64,000 nt of DNA from Chloroflexota bacterium (GCA_029556265.1 JAKQFH010000003.1:46395-110394), one strand, 5' to 3'; positions 55,010 through 64,000 are shown, counted from the first letter of the stretch. Notes: generated from the letters alone by a model not told the origin. Made by a program: numbers and translations.

Positions 55010-55633
55010 CTGATTAGCGCCCAGGCTGCGCGTAATTAATTGGAAAGAAGTAGATTAATCTGCAGAAAAAATTGCGCGTAGCCACTAATATGTCTTTGCA
55101 TATCCTGTTTCCTCAGCTGCTTAAACGCCTGTTGAAACTGAGATGGTTGTGCAATGCAGCAGTCTTCACGTCTCTTGCGCCCTGCGGCAGGTATCTGTGT
55201 CTTGCTGGTTAATCCTTCAGTCTCTCAGTCAACCTGGGATAGGAGAGGTGGCTTGCAATGGTGGAATTAATCATGGCGCGCCAAACTCGATTTCGGGAAA
55301 TGTTTGGTTAAGGCACAAAAAAAAACCGGAATATCAGGTCTAATCGCATTGCGATGGTTTCAGTTGAAAAAAACAAGGTTATTGCTATTCTGACCCGGCG
55401 CAAACCCTTAAGAAGAGACAGCCCTCTAATTAAGGCGGAGGATATCCACACTGATTCGACCGACCGAATGGCACCCTGGCAATCAGACGACGTTGCCAAC
55501 CTGCTTTCTTTTCCGAAAACTTTTGATACTAATTCGCAAGGTCAAACGCAGGATAGCAAGAAAGGATAATCAATTGGACCCATGGTTTTACATTTGATTT
55601 TCAAAAATTGGTGTGGATTAAACTTGATGTGCG
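55010..55633. other. Intergenic region without supported genes
   Basis: Divergent spacer of about 620 bases. An open frame at 55354-55569 (plus) has no ribosome site or family features and is not accepted. TAAACT at 55619-55624 lies 9 bases before the peptidase ATG and could be a leaderless -10 box. Confidence 0.45.
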
Positions 55634-56419
55634 ATGACTCTTCGGATATGGCTGGCTTGGGCTGTCTGTTGCGTTGTGGGTTTATGTGCGGCTGCCTGCT
55701 CTGGCAGTGGACCCGAAATACAGTTCACGCCAACCTCATCTCCAACAGAGCGCGCGCTTTCCCCAACCAAACAGGAAGCAGTACCAACCGTCCTGGTTGT
55801 AACCACGCAAACCTTACCGGAAAACCCCCTGCCAAGCCCATCGCCTGCCTCTGGCTTTCCTGATTCGCATTACATCGCCATCAGCGGGCATGTGCAAGCC
55901 TACCCCCTAAGCTGCGAGGCAAGCGCCGCGGTGGATTGGGCAGCTTTTTTTGGTGTGAACATCTTTGAATATGACTTCCAGACCGCGCTGCCGCTTTCTG
56001 ACAACCCGGACCTGGGTTACTGTGGGGATGTGTATACTGACGCGTGGGGGCAGATTCCGCCGTATGCCTATGGCGTGCATGCCCGACCGGTGGCTGATTT
56101 GCTGATCAAGTATGGATTGCCCGCTCAGGCTGTTCGCGGTTGGTCCTTGGAGCAGGTCAAACAGAAACTGGCAGAAAACATGCCTATCCTGGTTTGGGTG
56201 ATTGGCAACATGGAGTACAGCCAGCCAGTCGTGTACACGGATAAACAGGGGCTGGACGTGTTGGTGGCGCCTTATGAGCACGCGGTAATCCTAACCGGTT
56301 ACGATCGTACAACGGTTCGGTATATGAACAACGGTCGGTTTTTTGATGTTCCGACAGAGGTGTTCCTGACTTCCTGGGGGGTATTGAATAATATGGGGAT
56401 TGTGTATGAATTGCCCTGA
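55634..56419 (+). CDS. Exported C39-like cysteine peptidase
   Basis: A 261-residue protein with an N-terminal signal (hydrophobic 4-20, then AAACSGSG, a possible but imperfect lipobox at Cys22), a Ser/Thr/Pro linker (about 30-75), and a C39-like peptidase domain. AYPLSCEASAAVDWAAFF holds the catalytic Cys with a Gln six residues earlier; YEHAVILTGYD holds the His. It probably sits at the outer face of the membrane. Substrate unknown; members are often paired with bacteriocin exporters, but none is here. Confidence 0.82.
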   Translation: MTLRIWLAWAVCCVVGLCAAACSGSGPEIQFTPTSSPTERALSPTKQEAVPTVLVVTTQTLPENPLPSPSPASGFPDSHYIAISGHVQAYPLSCEASAAVDWAAFFGVNIFEYDFQTALPLSDNPDLGYCGDVYTDAWGQIPPYAYGVHARPVADLLIKYGLPAQAVRGWSLEQVKQKLAENMPILVWVIGNMEYSQPVVYTDKQGLDVLVAPYEHAVILTGYDRTTVRYMNNGRFFDVPTEVFLTSWGVLNNMGIVYELP

Positions 56420-56777
56420 GCAGAAAAAACCAGCGACCTTGGTTGATGTTTAGGTTGGAAACGAAGCTGTTATTGGCCGCGAGTCTGGTGGTCTTCACGG
56501 GGATTAAAAATAGGGGTTTTATATTCGAATCCATAATCTTCAGGGAAAACGAAACCAAAAGTAAACAGAAGGATTATTTATTCAGCCGAAAATTCGTATA
56601 TTTTGGCATTGCCTGACCAAATGCGCCCGAGAATACCCATCCAAAACCGGCGAAACATAGTTATAGACATAATTCGATTAAATCCGTTTGCTGCGCATAG
56701 CCACAAAAGCGAGTCAAATTTTACTGTAAAGTGAAGAGCCGGTGCGGAACCGGCTCTTCTGTCAGAGGAGGTCTTGC
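56420..56777. other. Intergenic region between convergent genes
   Basis: Contains the terminator at 56733-56759 and otherwise nothing I can identify. Confidence 0.5.
56733..56759 (-). terminator. Terminator of the ftsZ cluster
   Basis: GAAGAGCCGGT pairs perfectly with ACCGGCTCTTC over 11 bases with a 5-base loop. The minus-strand tail (ACTTTACAG) is only weakly U-rich. Confidence 0.65.
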
Positions 56778-57170
56778 TTATTTAAGAAAAAACGCGATTA
56801 ACACGCCAATCAGCAGCCCCAGAAATGAAGAACTGACCACCATAAATGCCTGGGATTTTTTAATGGCGTCTACCACCACCTTCGTGGCAACTGTCGCGCC
56901 TTCAAACACAGAGGGTCGATTTTCGCGAACAGTTACCCTGACGGTCGGCTGAAAACTTTGTAATTCCAACGGAGAGACTTCGGTTAACAAGGAGCGTACT
57001 GGCTCCACGGGGGTGCTTTCCCTTATGCTCTGGGTTAGAAAAGCCAGGCGGACAGCATCCGGGGCAGAACGCGGGGGTTCCTCCCGGCTTGGCGGGTTAG
57101 CTTTTCTTCGGCGGATGGGCATCAGGGCGTTCCAGAAGCCTATCTCAATTGAGTTCATCATTCGACTCAT
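56778..57170 (-). CDS. Small C-tail-anchored protein in the ftsZ cluster
   Basis: A 130-residue protein I do not recognise. It has a basic N-terminal third (RRRKANPPSREEPPR), a soluble middle, then AIKKSQAFMVVSSSFLGLLIGVLIAFFL split into a linker and one C-terminal membrane helix (about residues 108-129). This is the layout of a tail-anchored protein with a cytoplasmic domain. AGG lies 5 bases before the ATG at 57170; GTG 57176 is an alternative. It follows the 73-residue gene by 9 bases, so membrane tethering of an FtsZ-related complex is a reasonable guess. Confidence 0.65.
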   Translation of the reverse strand: MSRMMNSIEIGFWNALMPIRRRKANPPSREEPPRSAPDAVRLAFLTQSIRESTPVEPVRSLLTEVSPLELQSFQPTVRVTVRENRPSVFEGATVATKVVVDAIKKSQAFMVVSSSFLGLLIGVLIAFFLK

Positions 57171-57179
57171 ACGCACCTG

Positions 57180-57401
57180 CTAACTTTTAGAAGCTGACAT
57201 TTTCAGCACATTCCCCTGTTGATCCGCGGTCACCCGGATGGTTTGCTGCATGTTTCGACCTGCCGCGATTTCAATCGTCTTGCTATACACGAGCAAATAA
57301 CGATCAGCTGTTTGTTGGCTGACCTTAGGATTTATTCCAGACATCTGGGGATGCCGTTGGAAGACTTCCCTGTTCACCTTTTTTATTGCCGCAGAATCCA
57401 T
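57180..57401 (-). CDS. Small hypothetical protein in the ftsZ cluster
   Basis: A 73-residue protein of unknown family. It begins with a helical, basic section (AAIKKVNREVFQRHPQ) and ends with beta-like strands (DRYLLVYSKTIEIAAG; MQQTIRVTADQQGNVLKM). No membrane segment. AGGAG precedes the ATG 8 bases after the ftsZ stop, so it is co-transcribed with ftsZ. Good start signal and operon placement support that it is real. Confidence 0.65.
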   Translation of the reverse strand: MDSAAIKKVNREVFQRHPQMSGINPKVSQQTADRYLLVYSKTIEIAAGRNMQQTIRVTADQQGNVLKMSASKS

Positions 57402-57409
57402 CAGGGCTC

Positions 57410-58615
57410 CTATTTTGATTGGTACGAACGCCGGCGGAGGAAAGCGGGCACATCCAGACGTTCATCCTGATCAATCCTTTGACCAACGATATTGGTAGTA
57501 TCTACCTCTCTGATCCCGGCCAGGATTGAGGCTTTATCCGGATAACCCGGCTGGGGCGCAGGCGCTGGCGGCTGAACCGGCGTTTGCGCGAGGGGTTCCC
57601 TGAAGGTCATTTCCGGCTGGGTTTTGAGCGGACTATTTCTTTTAACGCCAATGCCAGTAACAATCAGGATTAACTGCACTCTATCTTCCATTCTCGCATC
57701 TGTTATCACGCCCGGGATTATCTCCGCGTGAAAACCTGAAGCCTCCTGGAGCAGCTGCAAAGCATCTGTCACGTCTCGGAATGCCATGTTCGCGTTGCCG
57801 GTAAAGTTAGCAATCATGTGTGTAGCCGAATACAGGTCAATCTCTTCCAAAAGCGGATGATGCAGCGCTTTATCGATAGCCTGCTTGATCCGGTCTGGGC
57901 CAGTACCTGTGCCGATCGAAAGCAAAGCCCCTCCGCCTTGCTGCATGACGTTTTTGACGTGCGAAAAATCCACATTAATTAAGCCGGTCTCCGTAATTAA
58001 TTCTGAGATGCCTTGAACACCCTGGCGCAGCACATCGTCCGCCAACGTAAAAGCCATCTCAAGCGGCAAATCGCGCGGCGCCACTTCAATCAGTTTGTCA
58101 TTCGGAATGACAATCAGGGTGTCGGTAAATTGACGCAGTTTTTCAAGGCCGGCGTCACAGTTCTTTTGCCTTCGGCCCAATTCGAATGAGAAAGGACGGG
58201 TGACGATAGCAATGGTCACCGCGCCAACTGCTTTCGCAACCCGGGCCGCAACGGGGATAGAACCGGTTCCGGTTCCCCCGCCCATGCCCGCGGTGAGGAA
58301 AACCATCTCCGCGCCTTCCATGATGGAGGCAAGCTCCCGATAGCTCTCTTCCGCCGCGGCTTCGCCGACGGCTGGCAAGCCGCCAGCCCCCAGGCCGCGA
58401 GTGGATTTTGGACCCAGTTGGATTTTATTGGGGGAGAGATTATGCGCCAAGGCTTGCGCGTCTGTATTGCAGGCAACGAAAGTGACACCTTGCATACCGT
58501 TTTCAATCATCCGGTTGATAGCATTACAGCCGCCGCCTCCCAGGCCAATAACGACAATTTTGGGGAGCAAACTGGATATCGGCGTTCTCATTGAATAAAC
58601 AGGTTGGTTGCTCAT
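57410..58615 (-). CDS. FtsZ-family tubulin homologue with altered T7 loop
   Basis: A 401-residue FtsZ. GTP-binding loops are intact: [15 protein letters not shown] (T1), [13 protein letters not shown] (T4, near 111-122), RPFSFE and NDKLIEV. The T7 synergy loop, which supplies the catalytic Asp to the next subunit, reads NVDFSH (214-219) instead of NxDxxD: the second Asp is His219. The C-terminal tail peptide [10 protein letters not shown] is normal. Start ATG 58615 follows GAGGAGA. There is no ftsA or ftsQ alongside. GTPase activity and polymer dynamics may differ from standard FtsZ; this could be a second paralogue. Confidence 0.9.
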   Translation of the reverse strand: MSNQPVYSMRTPISSLLPKIVVIGLGGGGCNAINRMIENGMQGVTFVACNTDAQALAHNLSPNKIQLGPKSTRGLGAGGLPAVGEAAAEESYRELASIMEGAEMVFLTAGMGGGTGTGSIPVAARVAKAVGAVTIAIVTRPFSFELGRRQKNCDAGLEKLRQFTDTLIVIPNDKLIEVAPRDLPLEMAFTLADDVLRQGVQGISELITETGLINVDFSHVKNVMQQGGGALLSIGTGTGPDRIKQAIDKALHHPLLEEIDLYSATHMIANFTGNANMAFRDVTDALQLLQEASGFHAEIIPGVITDARMEDRVQLILIVTGIGVKRNSPLKTQPEMTFREPLAQTPVQPPAPAPQPGYPDKASILAGIREVDTTNIVGQRIDQDERLDVPAFLRRRSYQSK

Positions 58616-58637
58616 GGTGTCTCCTCTGTCAAATAAA

Positions 58638-59912
58638 TTACGCTGCAACGCTGAGGCTTTTACTGACTTTTTCGTCAATCAGGCAGCCTGCCTCTCTCAG
58701 CATCTGAATGTCATGGTCCGTAAACGCGGAATCCTCATTCCATACGGTAACTTTCCGCGCGTTCATGGCTTCAATAAGCGAGAAGCCAATCGTCGGGCGA
58801 ACTTCCCGGATAATCGGGCGCACCCGTTCCAGGATATTCTCGGGGATGCCCCAATCGTAAGAAGGGAGCAGCAAATAGTGGTCTATCGGATACATCCACT
58901 GTGCCACGCGGTCCGCCACCGGGTATTCCACCTGCTGGTTCCGGGTTTGTTCCAATTTCTCCTTGTAGGTGGATATTTCTTTTTGCCTGGGCTTACCGCT
59001 TTCATCAAACCAGGCTGTTTTCCCCATTGGGTCAGTTTCGGGGGAGCTCAACAGCCAGAATAAACAGCCCAGGACCTCATCGGGCAGGGCGTTTTCGGAA
59101 CCAGCCTTCGCGCTGTCTTCCAGCGTGTAACCCAGCAGGTCATCAAAGCGCAGGTTGGGGTCCAATAGATTTTTCTCCACACTGGAAGCTCCAAACCAGA
59201 AAAGCATAAGTTTGGGGGTGACATTGAGAGCAGATTTGACTAATTCCGTGTACCACTGCCAGGTGTTGAAACCCAGGTGGTCTTCCTCACCAATTTCATT
59301 TTTACTGTATGGGCGCAGTGACTTCCAGCGTTTGGACGCTCCCGCGCCCCAGGAGAGCGGGCGGGAAAAAGTTTGGGCGCTAACCGCCATGTGCAGGTTG
59401 GCGCTGAAATCCAGGGATTTGCGCTGCTGCACCAACTGCAGCATCTTTTTCAGGAACGAAAGATCCCAGTAATCGCCGCCGGGTTGGAGGGCCGGGAAGA
59501 TGGGGATCAGCTTGTTTTGTTCCGCCGCGCGAACGAAAGGCAGATAGCGGTCCAAAAACCTTTCGACCAGATCTCCCTGAGACCAGGTTCCCTCCAGCCA
59601 GGAAGACTTCACGTTCGGGCTCTTAAAGAAAGTTACATACTTTACACCCCAGCGCGCGTAGGCGGAAAGGATAACCTTCAAATCCTCCGCTTTGATATCT
59701 GCGTTGACTGGCATGTCAAATTGAACGATGGGTTGGATGCCGCCCTTCACGAGCCCCTGAATGAAATCTTCGGGGATTGCCTGGGAGGTGGGGCTTTTAA
59801 TTACCAGCCACGACGCATTCAGCGCTTGCAGTTCTGGCAGCCAAAGGCTCAGATCGCGGGCTTGATAATGGTTGAAGTCCTGAAAGTAATGAAATCCGAG
59901 TCGTTTATTCAT
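58638..59912 (-). CDS. TIM-barrel glycoside-hydrolase-like protein, function unknown
   Basis: A 424-residue protein with a predicted (b/a)8 fold: LGFHYFQDFNHY, LNASWLVIKSPTS and GGIQPIVQFDMP are successive barrel strands. LRPYSKNEIGEEDHLGFNTWQWY includes acidic candidates for a catalytic site. No signal peptide. Not assignable to a numbered GH family by eye. It begins the cluster and ends 22 bases before ftsZ. The ATG at 59912 lacks a strong ribosome site; a TTG 7 codons earlier is possible. Confidence 0.6.
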   Translation of the reverse strand: MNKRLGFHYFQDFNHYQARDLSLWLPELQALNASWLVIKSPTSQAIPEDFIQGLVKGGIQPIVQFDMPVNADIKAEDLKVILSAYARWGVKYVTFFKSPNVKSSWLEGTWSQGDLVERFLDRYLPFVRAAEQNKLIPIFPALQPGGDYWDLSFLKKMLQLVQQRKSLDFSANLHMAVSAQTFSRPLSWGAGASKRWKSLRPYSKNEIGEEDHLGFNTWQWYTELVKSALNVTPKLMLFWFGASSVEKNLLDPNLRFDDLLGYTLEDSAKAGSENALPDEVLGCLFWLLSSPETDPMGKTAWFDESGKPRQKEISTYKEKLEQTRNQQVEYPVADRVAQWMYPIDHYLLLPSYDWGIPENILERVRPIIREVRPTIGFSLIEAMNARKVTVWNEDSAFTDHDIQMLREAGCLIDEKVSKSLSVAA

Positions 59913-59989
59913 AGATACATCCGTGTTCAACACAATGCGTTAGCTAAATAAGTGCAAGTATTATGCCAGGACAGAATGAAATTTCCTGC

Positions 59990-59995
59990 TATAAT
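59990..59995 (+). promoter_or_regulatory. -10 box of the epimerase gene, leaderless
   Basis: TATAAT separated from the ATG at 60003 by 7 bases, leaving no room for a Shine-Dalgarno sequence. An opposing TAATAC on the minus strand may serve the TIM-barrel gene. Confidence 0.55.
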
Positions 59996-60002
59996 AACGC
60001 GG

Positions 60003-60965
60003 ATGATTTTGATTACAGGCGGTATTGGCTTTATCGGAGGGGAACTGGTTCGCCAGTTGAGCGCAATGGGACAGCCATACCGCTATCTGCTCCAGCCGGG
60101 AGACCGGAAATACATTTTCCCCAGGAATATTGATATTGACGTGGCAGTCAGCTCACTTTCTGATGAGCGGGGATTAAAAGCCGCGCTCAGAGACGTAGAT
60201 GTGATTTACCACCTCGCCTCTGTGGAACAAATCGCGGGGCACCAGGACTTGCAGCAGGTTGAAGTCCGGGACGTGGAAATGCTGGCAAAGACTGCCTACG
60301 CGTCTGGAGTCAGGCGATTCTTTTATCTCAGCCATCTTGGCGCCGACCGCGCCTCTGCGTTTGGACTGATGAAAGCCAAGGGTATCGCGGAACACGCTAT
60401 CCGACAAAGCGGCGTGCCGTACACAATTTTCCGCAGCAGCATGGTTTATGGGGCAGGCGACATATTCAGCGCCTATTTAGTGGGACTGCTGAAAGTATTC
60501 CCTTTCGTTGTTCCGATTCCAGGCGACGGCAGCGTTCTCTTGCAGCCTATTTGGGTGCAGGACCTGGCCGCCTGCCTGGCATGGGCGCTCGACATGCCTG
60601 ATACTGTGAACAGCGTGCTGGAAATCGGCGGCCCGGAATATCTGAGCTTCCGGGAGGTTCTTACTGCGATTGCCGCGGAAATCGGTTCTTCCAAGAGGCT
60701 GATGCAAATCAATCCATTACGGATGAATCGCTTCGTTCAGTACATTCAGGGCCTGAGAAAGGACTTCCCTGGCTCAGCTTTTTGGTTGGATTATCTCGCG
60801 GAAAACCGCGTTTGCGCGCTTGACTCCCTGCCGCGCGTGTTTGGGATAAACCCTGCGCGGTTTCAACAAAAAATCAGTTATCTGAAGCCCCAAAAAGAAT
60901 TCTTAATTTTTAAGCGCCGCCGACGAGCGCTAGCCTCTCTTTCCAATAACGAAAGGAAAAAATGA
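60003..60965 (+). CDS. NAD(P)-binding epimerase/reductase-like protein
   Basis: A 320-residue atypical short-chain dehydrogenase of the NmrA/NAD-epimerase type. ILITGGIGFIGGELVRQL is the nucleotide-binding loop; DVIYHLAS and FFYLSHLGADRASAFGLMKAKGIAEHAI carry the following strands. The active-site YxxxK of sugar epimerases is not obvious (the equivalent reads GLMKAK), so it may be a reductase- or binding-type member. The 4-base overlap with the GH57 gene shows they are co-expressed; a role in glycan or nucleotide-sugar metabolism is a guess. Leaderless start. Confidence 0.8.
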   Translation: MILITGGIGFIGGELVRQLSAMGQPYRYLLQPGDRKYIFPRNIDIDVAVSSLSDERGLKAALRDVDVIYHLASVEQIAGHQDLQQVEVRDVEMLAKTAYASGVRRFFYLSHLGADRASAFGLMKAKGIAEHAIRQSGVPYTIFRSSMVYGAGDIFSAYLVGLLKVFPFVVPIPGDGSVLLQPIWVQDLAACLAWALDMPDTVNSVLEIGGPEYLSFREVLTAIAAEIGSSKRLMQINPLRMNRFVQYIQGLRKDFPGSAFWLDYLAENRVCALDSLPRVFGINPARFQQKISYLKPQKEFLIFKRRRRALASLSNNERKK

Positions 60966-62350
60966 ATCTCTGTATCCACGGTCACTTTTACCAACCCCCT
61001 CGTGAAGACCCCATCTCAAATTACATTCCCGATGAAATCGGCGCGGAACCTTTCGGAAATTGGAACGAACGCATTCTGGCGGAGTGTTATGCACCGAACG
61101 CCAATAAATCGAGCTTCCAAAAAATAAGCTTTAACGTTGGACCAACGCTGATGCGGTGGATGAATCACTTCGCTGAGGAAACCCGCGACAGAATCATCGC
61201 TCAGGAACGCTGGAATTACGATAATTTTGGCGTTGGGAATGGAATGGCGCAGAGCTACAACCACTGTATCCTGCCGCTGGCGAATTTGCAGGATAAAATC
61301 ACGCAAGTACGCTGGGGCATCAAGGATTTTGAACTGCACTTTGGGCATGCGCCTGTCGGAATGTGGCTTCCGGAGACAGCGGCGGATACAGCCACCTTAT
61401 GCGTGCTTTCAGACAACGGCATTCAGTTTACCATTCTGGCGCCCTGGCAGGTGAAACCGGAAGATGGAGCGCAGGGACCTTACCTGGTCGAATTGCCGGG
61501 CGGCAGGGAGCCTTTCGTGGTTTTTTCTTATGACCAGGAATTGAGCACACGGGTCAGCTTTCACCCATCCTCCACCGAAAATGGCGACTTGTTTTTGGAG
61601 AGTATTCTGAGCAGCCGGCAGGAAAACCCTGAAGGGCTTATCCTGGTTGCGAGTGACGGCGAGCTTTATGGCCACCACCAACCTTTCAGGGATTTATTCC
61701 TCTCTTACGTGTTGAACGGCGCGGCAGAAAAAAGAGGCGTGCAGTGGACCTACCCGGGCAAATGGCTTAAAGAGCATTCGGTCAAGTCCAGGGCGAAACT
61801 GGCAGAGAATACCTCCTGGTCTTGTCTGCACGGTGTGGACCGGTGGGAAAAGACCTGCGGATGCACGCCGCAAGCCTATTGGAAAGCCCCATTCCGCGCG
61901 GCGCTCAACCAGATTGGAGATTGGCTGGACGCGGCTTTCCTGGACGTCGTCGCACCTATCTTCCCGGATCCCTGGGAACTGCGCCATCGTTACATTGACG
62001 TGATGAATGGTCTGATGGACACGAGTGATTTGTGCTATGAACTCGCCAAAGGAAATTGGCGTAAGGATCAGCTGAACCGCGTTCAGGATTTGCTCTCCGC
62101 GCAGTATGAACGCCAGCGGATGTTTACCTCCTGCGGTTTTTTCCATGACGAATTTCATCGCATTGAACCACAAAACAGCATCGCCTACGCCGCCAAGGCT
62201 GTCTATCTGACCGAGAGAGCAACCGGTTTGGACCTGGTTCCAGCCGCGTTGGCGCTTTTACGGCAGGTGTACAGTCAAAAAACGGGTCTGAAAGGAGACA
62301 TTGTCTTCTCTCAGACCCTGCTGCGCGCGAAGGAAGAGTGCGCGGCTTAG
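60962..62350 (+). CDS. GH57-family glycoside hydrolase
   Basis: A 462-residue protein of the GH57 (alpha-amylase/4-alpha-glucanotransferase) family. CIHGHFYQPPREDP is the opening GH57 motif; GMWLPETAADTATL includes the Glu of the catalytic centre and VASDGELYGHH the later Asp. Acts on alpha-glucans such as glycogen, inside the cell (no signal peptide). It overlaps the preceding gene by 4 bases. Its stop overlaps the stop of the convergent GH13-like gene. Confidence 0.88.
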   Translation: MNLCIHGHFYQPPREDPISNYIPDEIGAEPFGNWNERILAECYAPNANKSSFQKISFNVGPTLMRWMNHFAEETRDRIIAQERWNYDNFGVGNGMAQSYNHCILPLANLQDKITQVRWGIKDFELHFGHAPVGMWLPETAADTATLCVLSDNGIQFTILAPWQVKPEDGAQGPYLVELPGGREPFVVFSYDQELSTRVSFHPSSTENGDLFLESILSSRQENPEGLILVASDGELYGHHQPFRDLFLSYVLNGAAEKRGVQWTYPGKWLKEHSVKSRAKLAENTSWSCLHGVDRWEKTCGCTPQAYWKAPFRAALNQIGDWLDAAFLDVVAPIFPDPWELRHRYIDVMNGLMDTSDLCYELAKGNWRKDQLNRVQDLLSAQYERQRMFTSCGFFHDEFHRIEPQNSIAYAAKAVYLTERATGLDLVPAALALLRQVYSQKTGLKGDIVFSQTLLRAKEECAA

Positions 62351-64000
62351 CTTATGGCAGCCAACAACTTACCCAGTTGATATTCGGACGCAGTCAGCCC
62401 AACCTGCAAGCGGGAGAAAATCGTTTCCGCGAGGATGTTTTTCTCCAGCAATTCCACGGTTGTGACCTCTGGCTGTGAGGCGTACCAGATAACGGAAGCG
62501 ACGCGCATATACCAGAGCATGCTTTCAAATTTTTCCTGATTAAACCAGAGCACCTGGTTGTATTCGTTTACTTCGATATAATCCCGAAGCTGTTCGTCTT
62601 GCAGCCATTTCTCAAATAGAGCGGCCGGTTCCAGCATTTGAATATCTGACATCCAGGCAGTATTGATAACCATCCAGCGGACTGCCTGGCAGGCTTTCCA
62701 GGCTTCATAGTCGCCAAAGCCGAGCTGAGACAAGGTGTTTGTAATCAGCCTGATGGTCGGTTCCTCGTCCAAAACCTGCCTGCTGCGGGCACGGCAGTCC
62801 GCATCCGCGCTGCTTCCGGCAAGATTTGCAATAAATGCCCAAATGAGCAGGACGAATTTACGGCGCGGGTCTTCCAGCTCTGCTGGCGAAAGCGCTTGCG
62901 TAAACAGCGGGGTCAGTTTGCTGACGGAGAGCCCGGTGTTTTTTGAAAAATTCTCCAGGTCCAGAATGAGCCGGAGCTGCTTTTCCAAATCCGCCAGGCT
63001 GTCTTCGCCCTGGCCGCAATCAGGCAGAGAGCCCGTTCCGCGGGTTCCCATCCGGGCTGACGCCGCGAGGTCCAGGTTTTGCTGGAGTAGCGACTCGAAT
63101 TCTTCCACCGTCAGGGAGTCAGGGCTGAGGGTTGTGAGCTTCCTGAGGTTATCCGCATTAACAATCTGCCCCAAAGGCTGCAAGACAGGTCCAAGCGCGA
63201 TTTCTCTCCGCGCCAGGTCCAGGCTGGGCACACCGCGCCCATTCAGGTGCGCGTTCAATTGCGCAAAATCCCGACCGTACACAACGGCAAAGTCCATCAA
63301 AACCTGATGTCCATAAGCGCCGAGGTGGAAATACATGCCCTTTTCATGAATTTCACGGGCAGACCGGATATATTCAAGGTGGTGCGTGTAGTCACGGAAG
63401 GTTACGAAGGCGTCGGGGTCATCAGGCAGCCCAAGCGCCTGACCCAACTCACGGGTCTCCAGGTGCTGGTCTCCGCCGCTTTTTACCAGGAAAGGCACAG
63501 AGCTTTTTATCCAACCGTCAGAATCGCCAAAACGGTTGTTGTACACTACCAACGCGCGTTGCGCGCCTTCACTGTTGGAGTAAGCGTAGACATTTTCATC
63601 AATTCCACCTTGCGCGGATGAAAAGTCGTAGAGCATAAAGTTTTCCACGTTCGCGAAAAGACGGCGTCGGTGAAGAATCGGGAATATGTCGGTTTCGTGC
63701 CGCCGGACGAGGTAAGGATCCGGGGTTTCATCCCAGTATGGGCGGTAATACTCCATTCCATATTTTTCAGCATAACCTTCTACCTGACCATGACCGAACA
63801 TTGGCAGCCCCGGCATGGTAGCCATTACTGTACAAATCCCAAAGTATTTGTCCCCTTTCCCGAATTGTTCCACGGCGGTTTTTTCATCCGGGTTGTTCAT
63901 GAAGTTGACGTAGCGTTTCAGGATTTGCGGGTCGTAGACAAGCGTGTTTTTAATCAGCTGGCGGTATTTGTCGTTTTCTTCGTTGCGCAGCATGTTCATG
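62347..64000 (-). CDS. GH13-like alpha-amylase-family protein (5' end cut by window)
   Basis: The visible 550 residues are the C-terminal part of a large protein. The beginning NMLRNEENDKYRQLIKNT and ATMPGLPMFGHGQVEGYAEKYG look like the end of an alpha-amylase family barrel with FGHGQ in place of the usual late catalytic segment. A beta-domain (YSNSEGAQRALVVYNN) and a long alpha-helical C-terminal region with no named domain follow. An intracellular glucan or trehalose-type enzyme is likely. The ATG at 63999 is almost certainly internal, since the frame has no stop up to the edge. Confidence 0.75.
   Translation of the reverse strand, partial: MNMLRNEENDKYRQLIKNTLVYDPQILKRYVNFMNNPDEKTAVEQFGKGDKYFGICTVMATMPGLPMFGHGQVEGYAEKYGMEYYRPYWDETPDPYLVRRHETDIFPILHRRRLFANVENFMLYDFSSAQGGIDENVYAYSNSEGAQRALVVYNNRFGDSDGWIKSSVPFLVKSGGDQHLETRELGQALGLPDDPDAFVTFRDYTHHLEYIRSAREIHEKGMYFHLGAYGHQVLMDFAVVYGRDFAQLNAHLNGRGVPSLDLARREIALGPVLQPLGQIVNADNLRKLTTLSPDSLTVEEFESLLQQNLDLAASARMGTRGTGSLPDCGQGEDSLADLEKQLRLILDLENFSKNTGLSVSKLTPLFTQALSPAELEDPRRKFVLLIWAFIANLAGSSADADCRARSRQVLDEEPTIRLITNTLSQLGFGDYEAWKACQAVRWMVINTAWMSDIQMLEPAALFEKWLQDEQLRDYIEVNEYNQVLWFNQEKFESMLWYMRVASVIWYASQPEVTTVELLEKNILAETIFSRLQVGLTASEYQLGKLLAAIS

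Noticed and set aside
55354..55569. 71-residue open frame
   Set aside because: No ribosome site, no motif, low-complexity charged composition.

Overview
This window looks like chromosomal DNA from a Chloroflexota bacterium of the Anaerolineae type, probably anaerobic. That placement is an inference, not a measurement. It rests on Pro/Thr-rich linkers in several envelope proteins, a coenzyme F420 operon, Rmt-like rRNA methyltransferases in a housekeeping context, XdhD/SsnA-type molybdenum hydroxylase genes, and a YtxH/DUF948-like pair. I see no phage, transposon or CRISPR array.

Layout. 1-4128 (minus) is a translationally coupled RNA-modification operon: RsmI-like, tRNA-guanine transglycosylase, two tandem Rmt/FmrO-family 16S rRNA methyltransferases, and an RsmF-like m5C methyltransferase cut by the window edge. 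4249-6944 (plus) holds murJ and a membrane-anchored repeat protein. 7017-10286 (minus) holds rimO, a rodZ-like gene and rplI. About 1 kb without a gene follows (10287-11319), then an SLC6-type transporter. 13071-31270 (plus) is an 18-kb co-directional block: methylmalonyl-CoA mutase large subunit and epimerase, SsnA-like aminohydrolase, the F420 set (npdG, cofE, cofD, cofC and a luciferase-like F420 oxidoreductase), a thioesterase, a YgfM/XdhD-type molybdenum hydroxylase, a CBS-type manganese pyrophosphatase, XdhC, a second molybdenum hydroxylase, and a MocA-like cytidylyltransferase. A glmS ribozyme and glmS follow, then mrp, ricT, a PIG-L deacetylase, an M20 peptidase, a THEP1-like NTPase and tatC-tatA-tatB.

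39411-46162 holds a GH31 glycosidase, tRNA-Asp, the YtxH/DUF948-like pair, scpA, a threonine-synthase-like enzyme and rnc; smc runs on to 49773. 50195-54971 (minus) holds a parvulin foldase, rpsR, rpsF, a small holin-like membrane protein, tRNA-Arg and a two-gene operon of unknown function. A C39-like peptidase follows, then a minus-strand ftsZ cluster in which FtsZ has His in place of the catalytic T7-loop Asp. The right end holds an NAD-binding epimerase-like gene, a GH57 glycosidase and the 3' part of a GH13-like gene.

Most interesting are: (i) the operon whose predicted rRNA targets converge on the 16S helix 44 decoding site, with one canonical and one decayed Rmt paralogue; (ii) the merging of F420 biosynthesis with selenium-type molybdenum hydroxylase genes; (iii) the T7-loop-altered FtsZ with small companion genes; (iv) the unknown pair behind a palindrome-bearing promoter; and (v) repeated promoter-to-start spacings that imply leaderless mRNAs.
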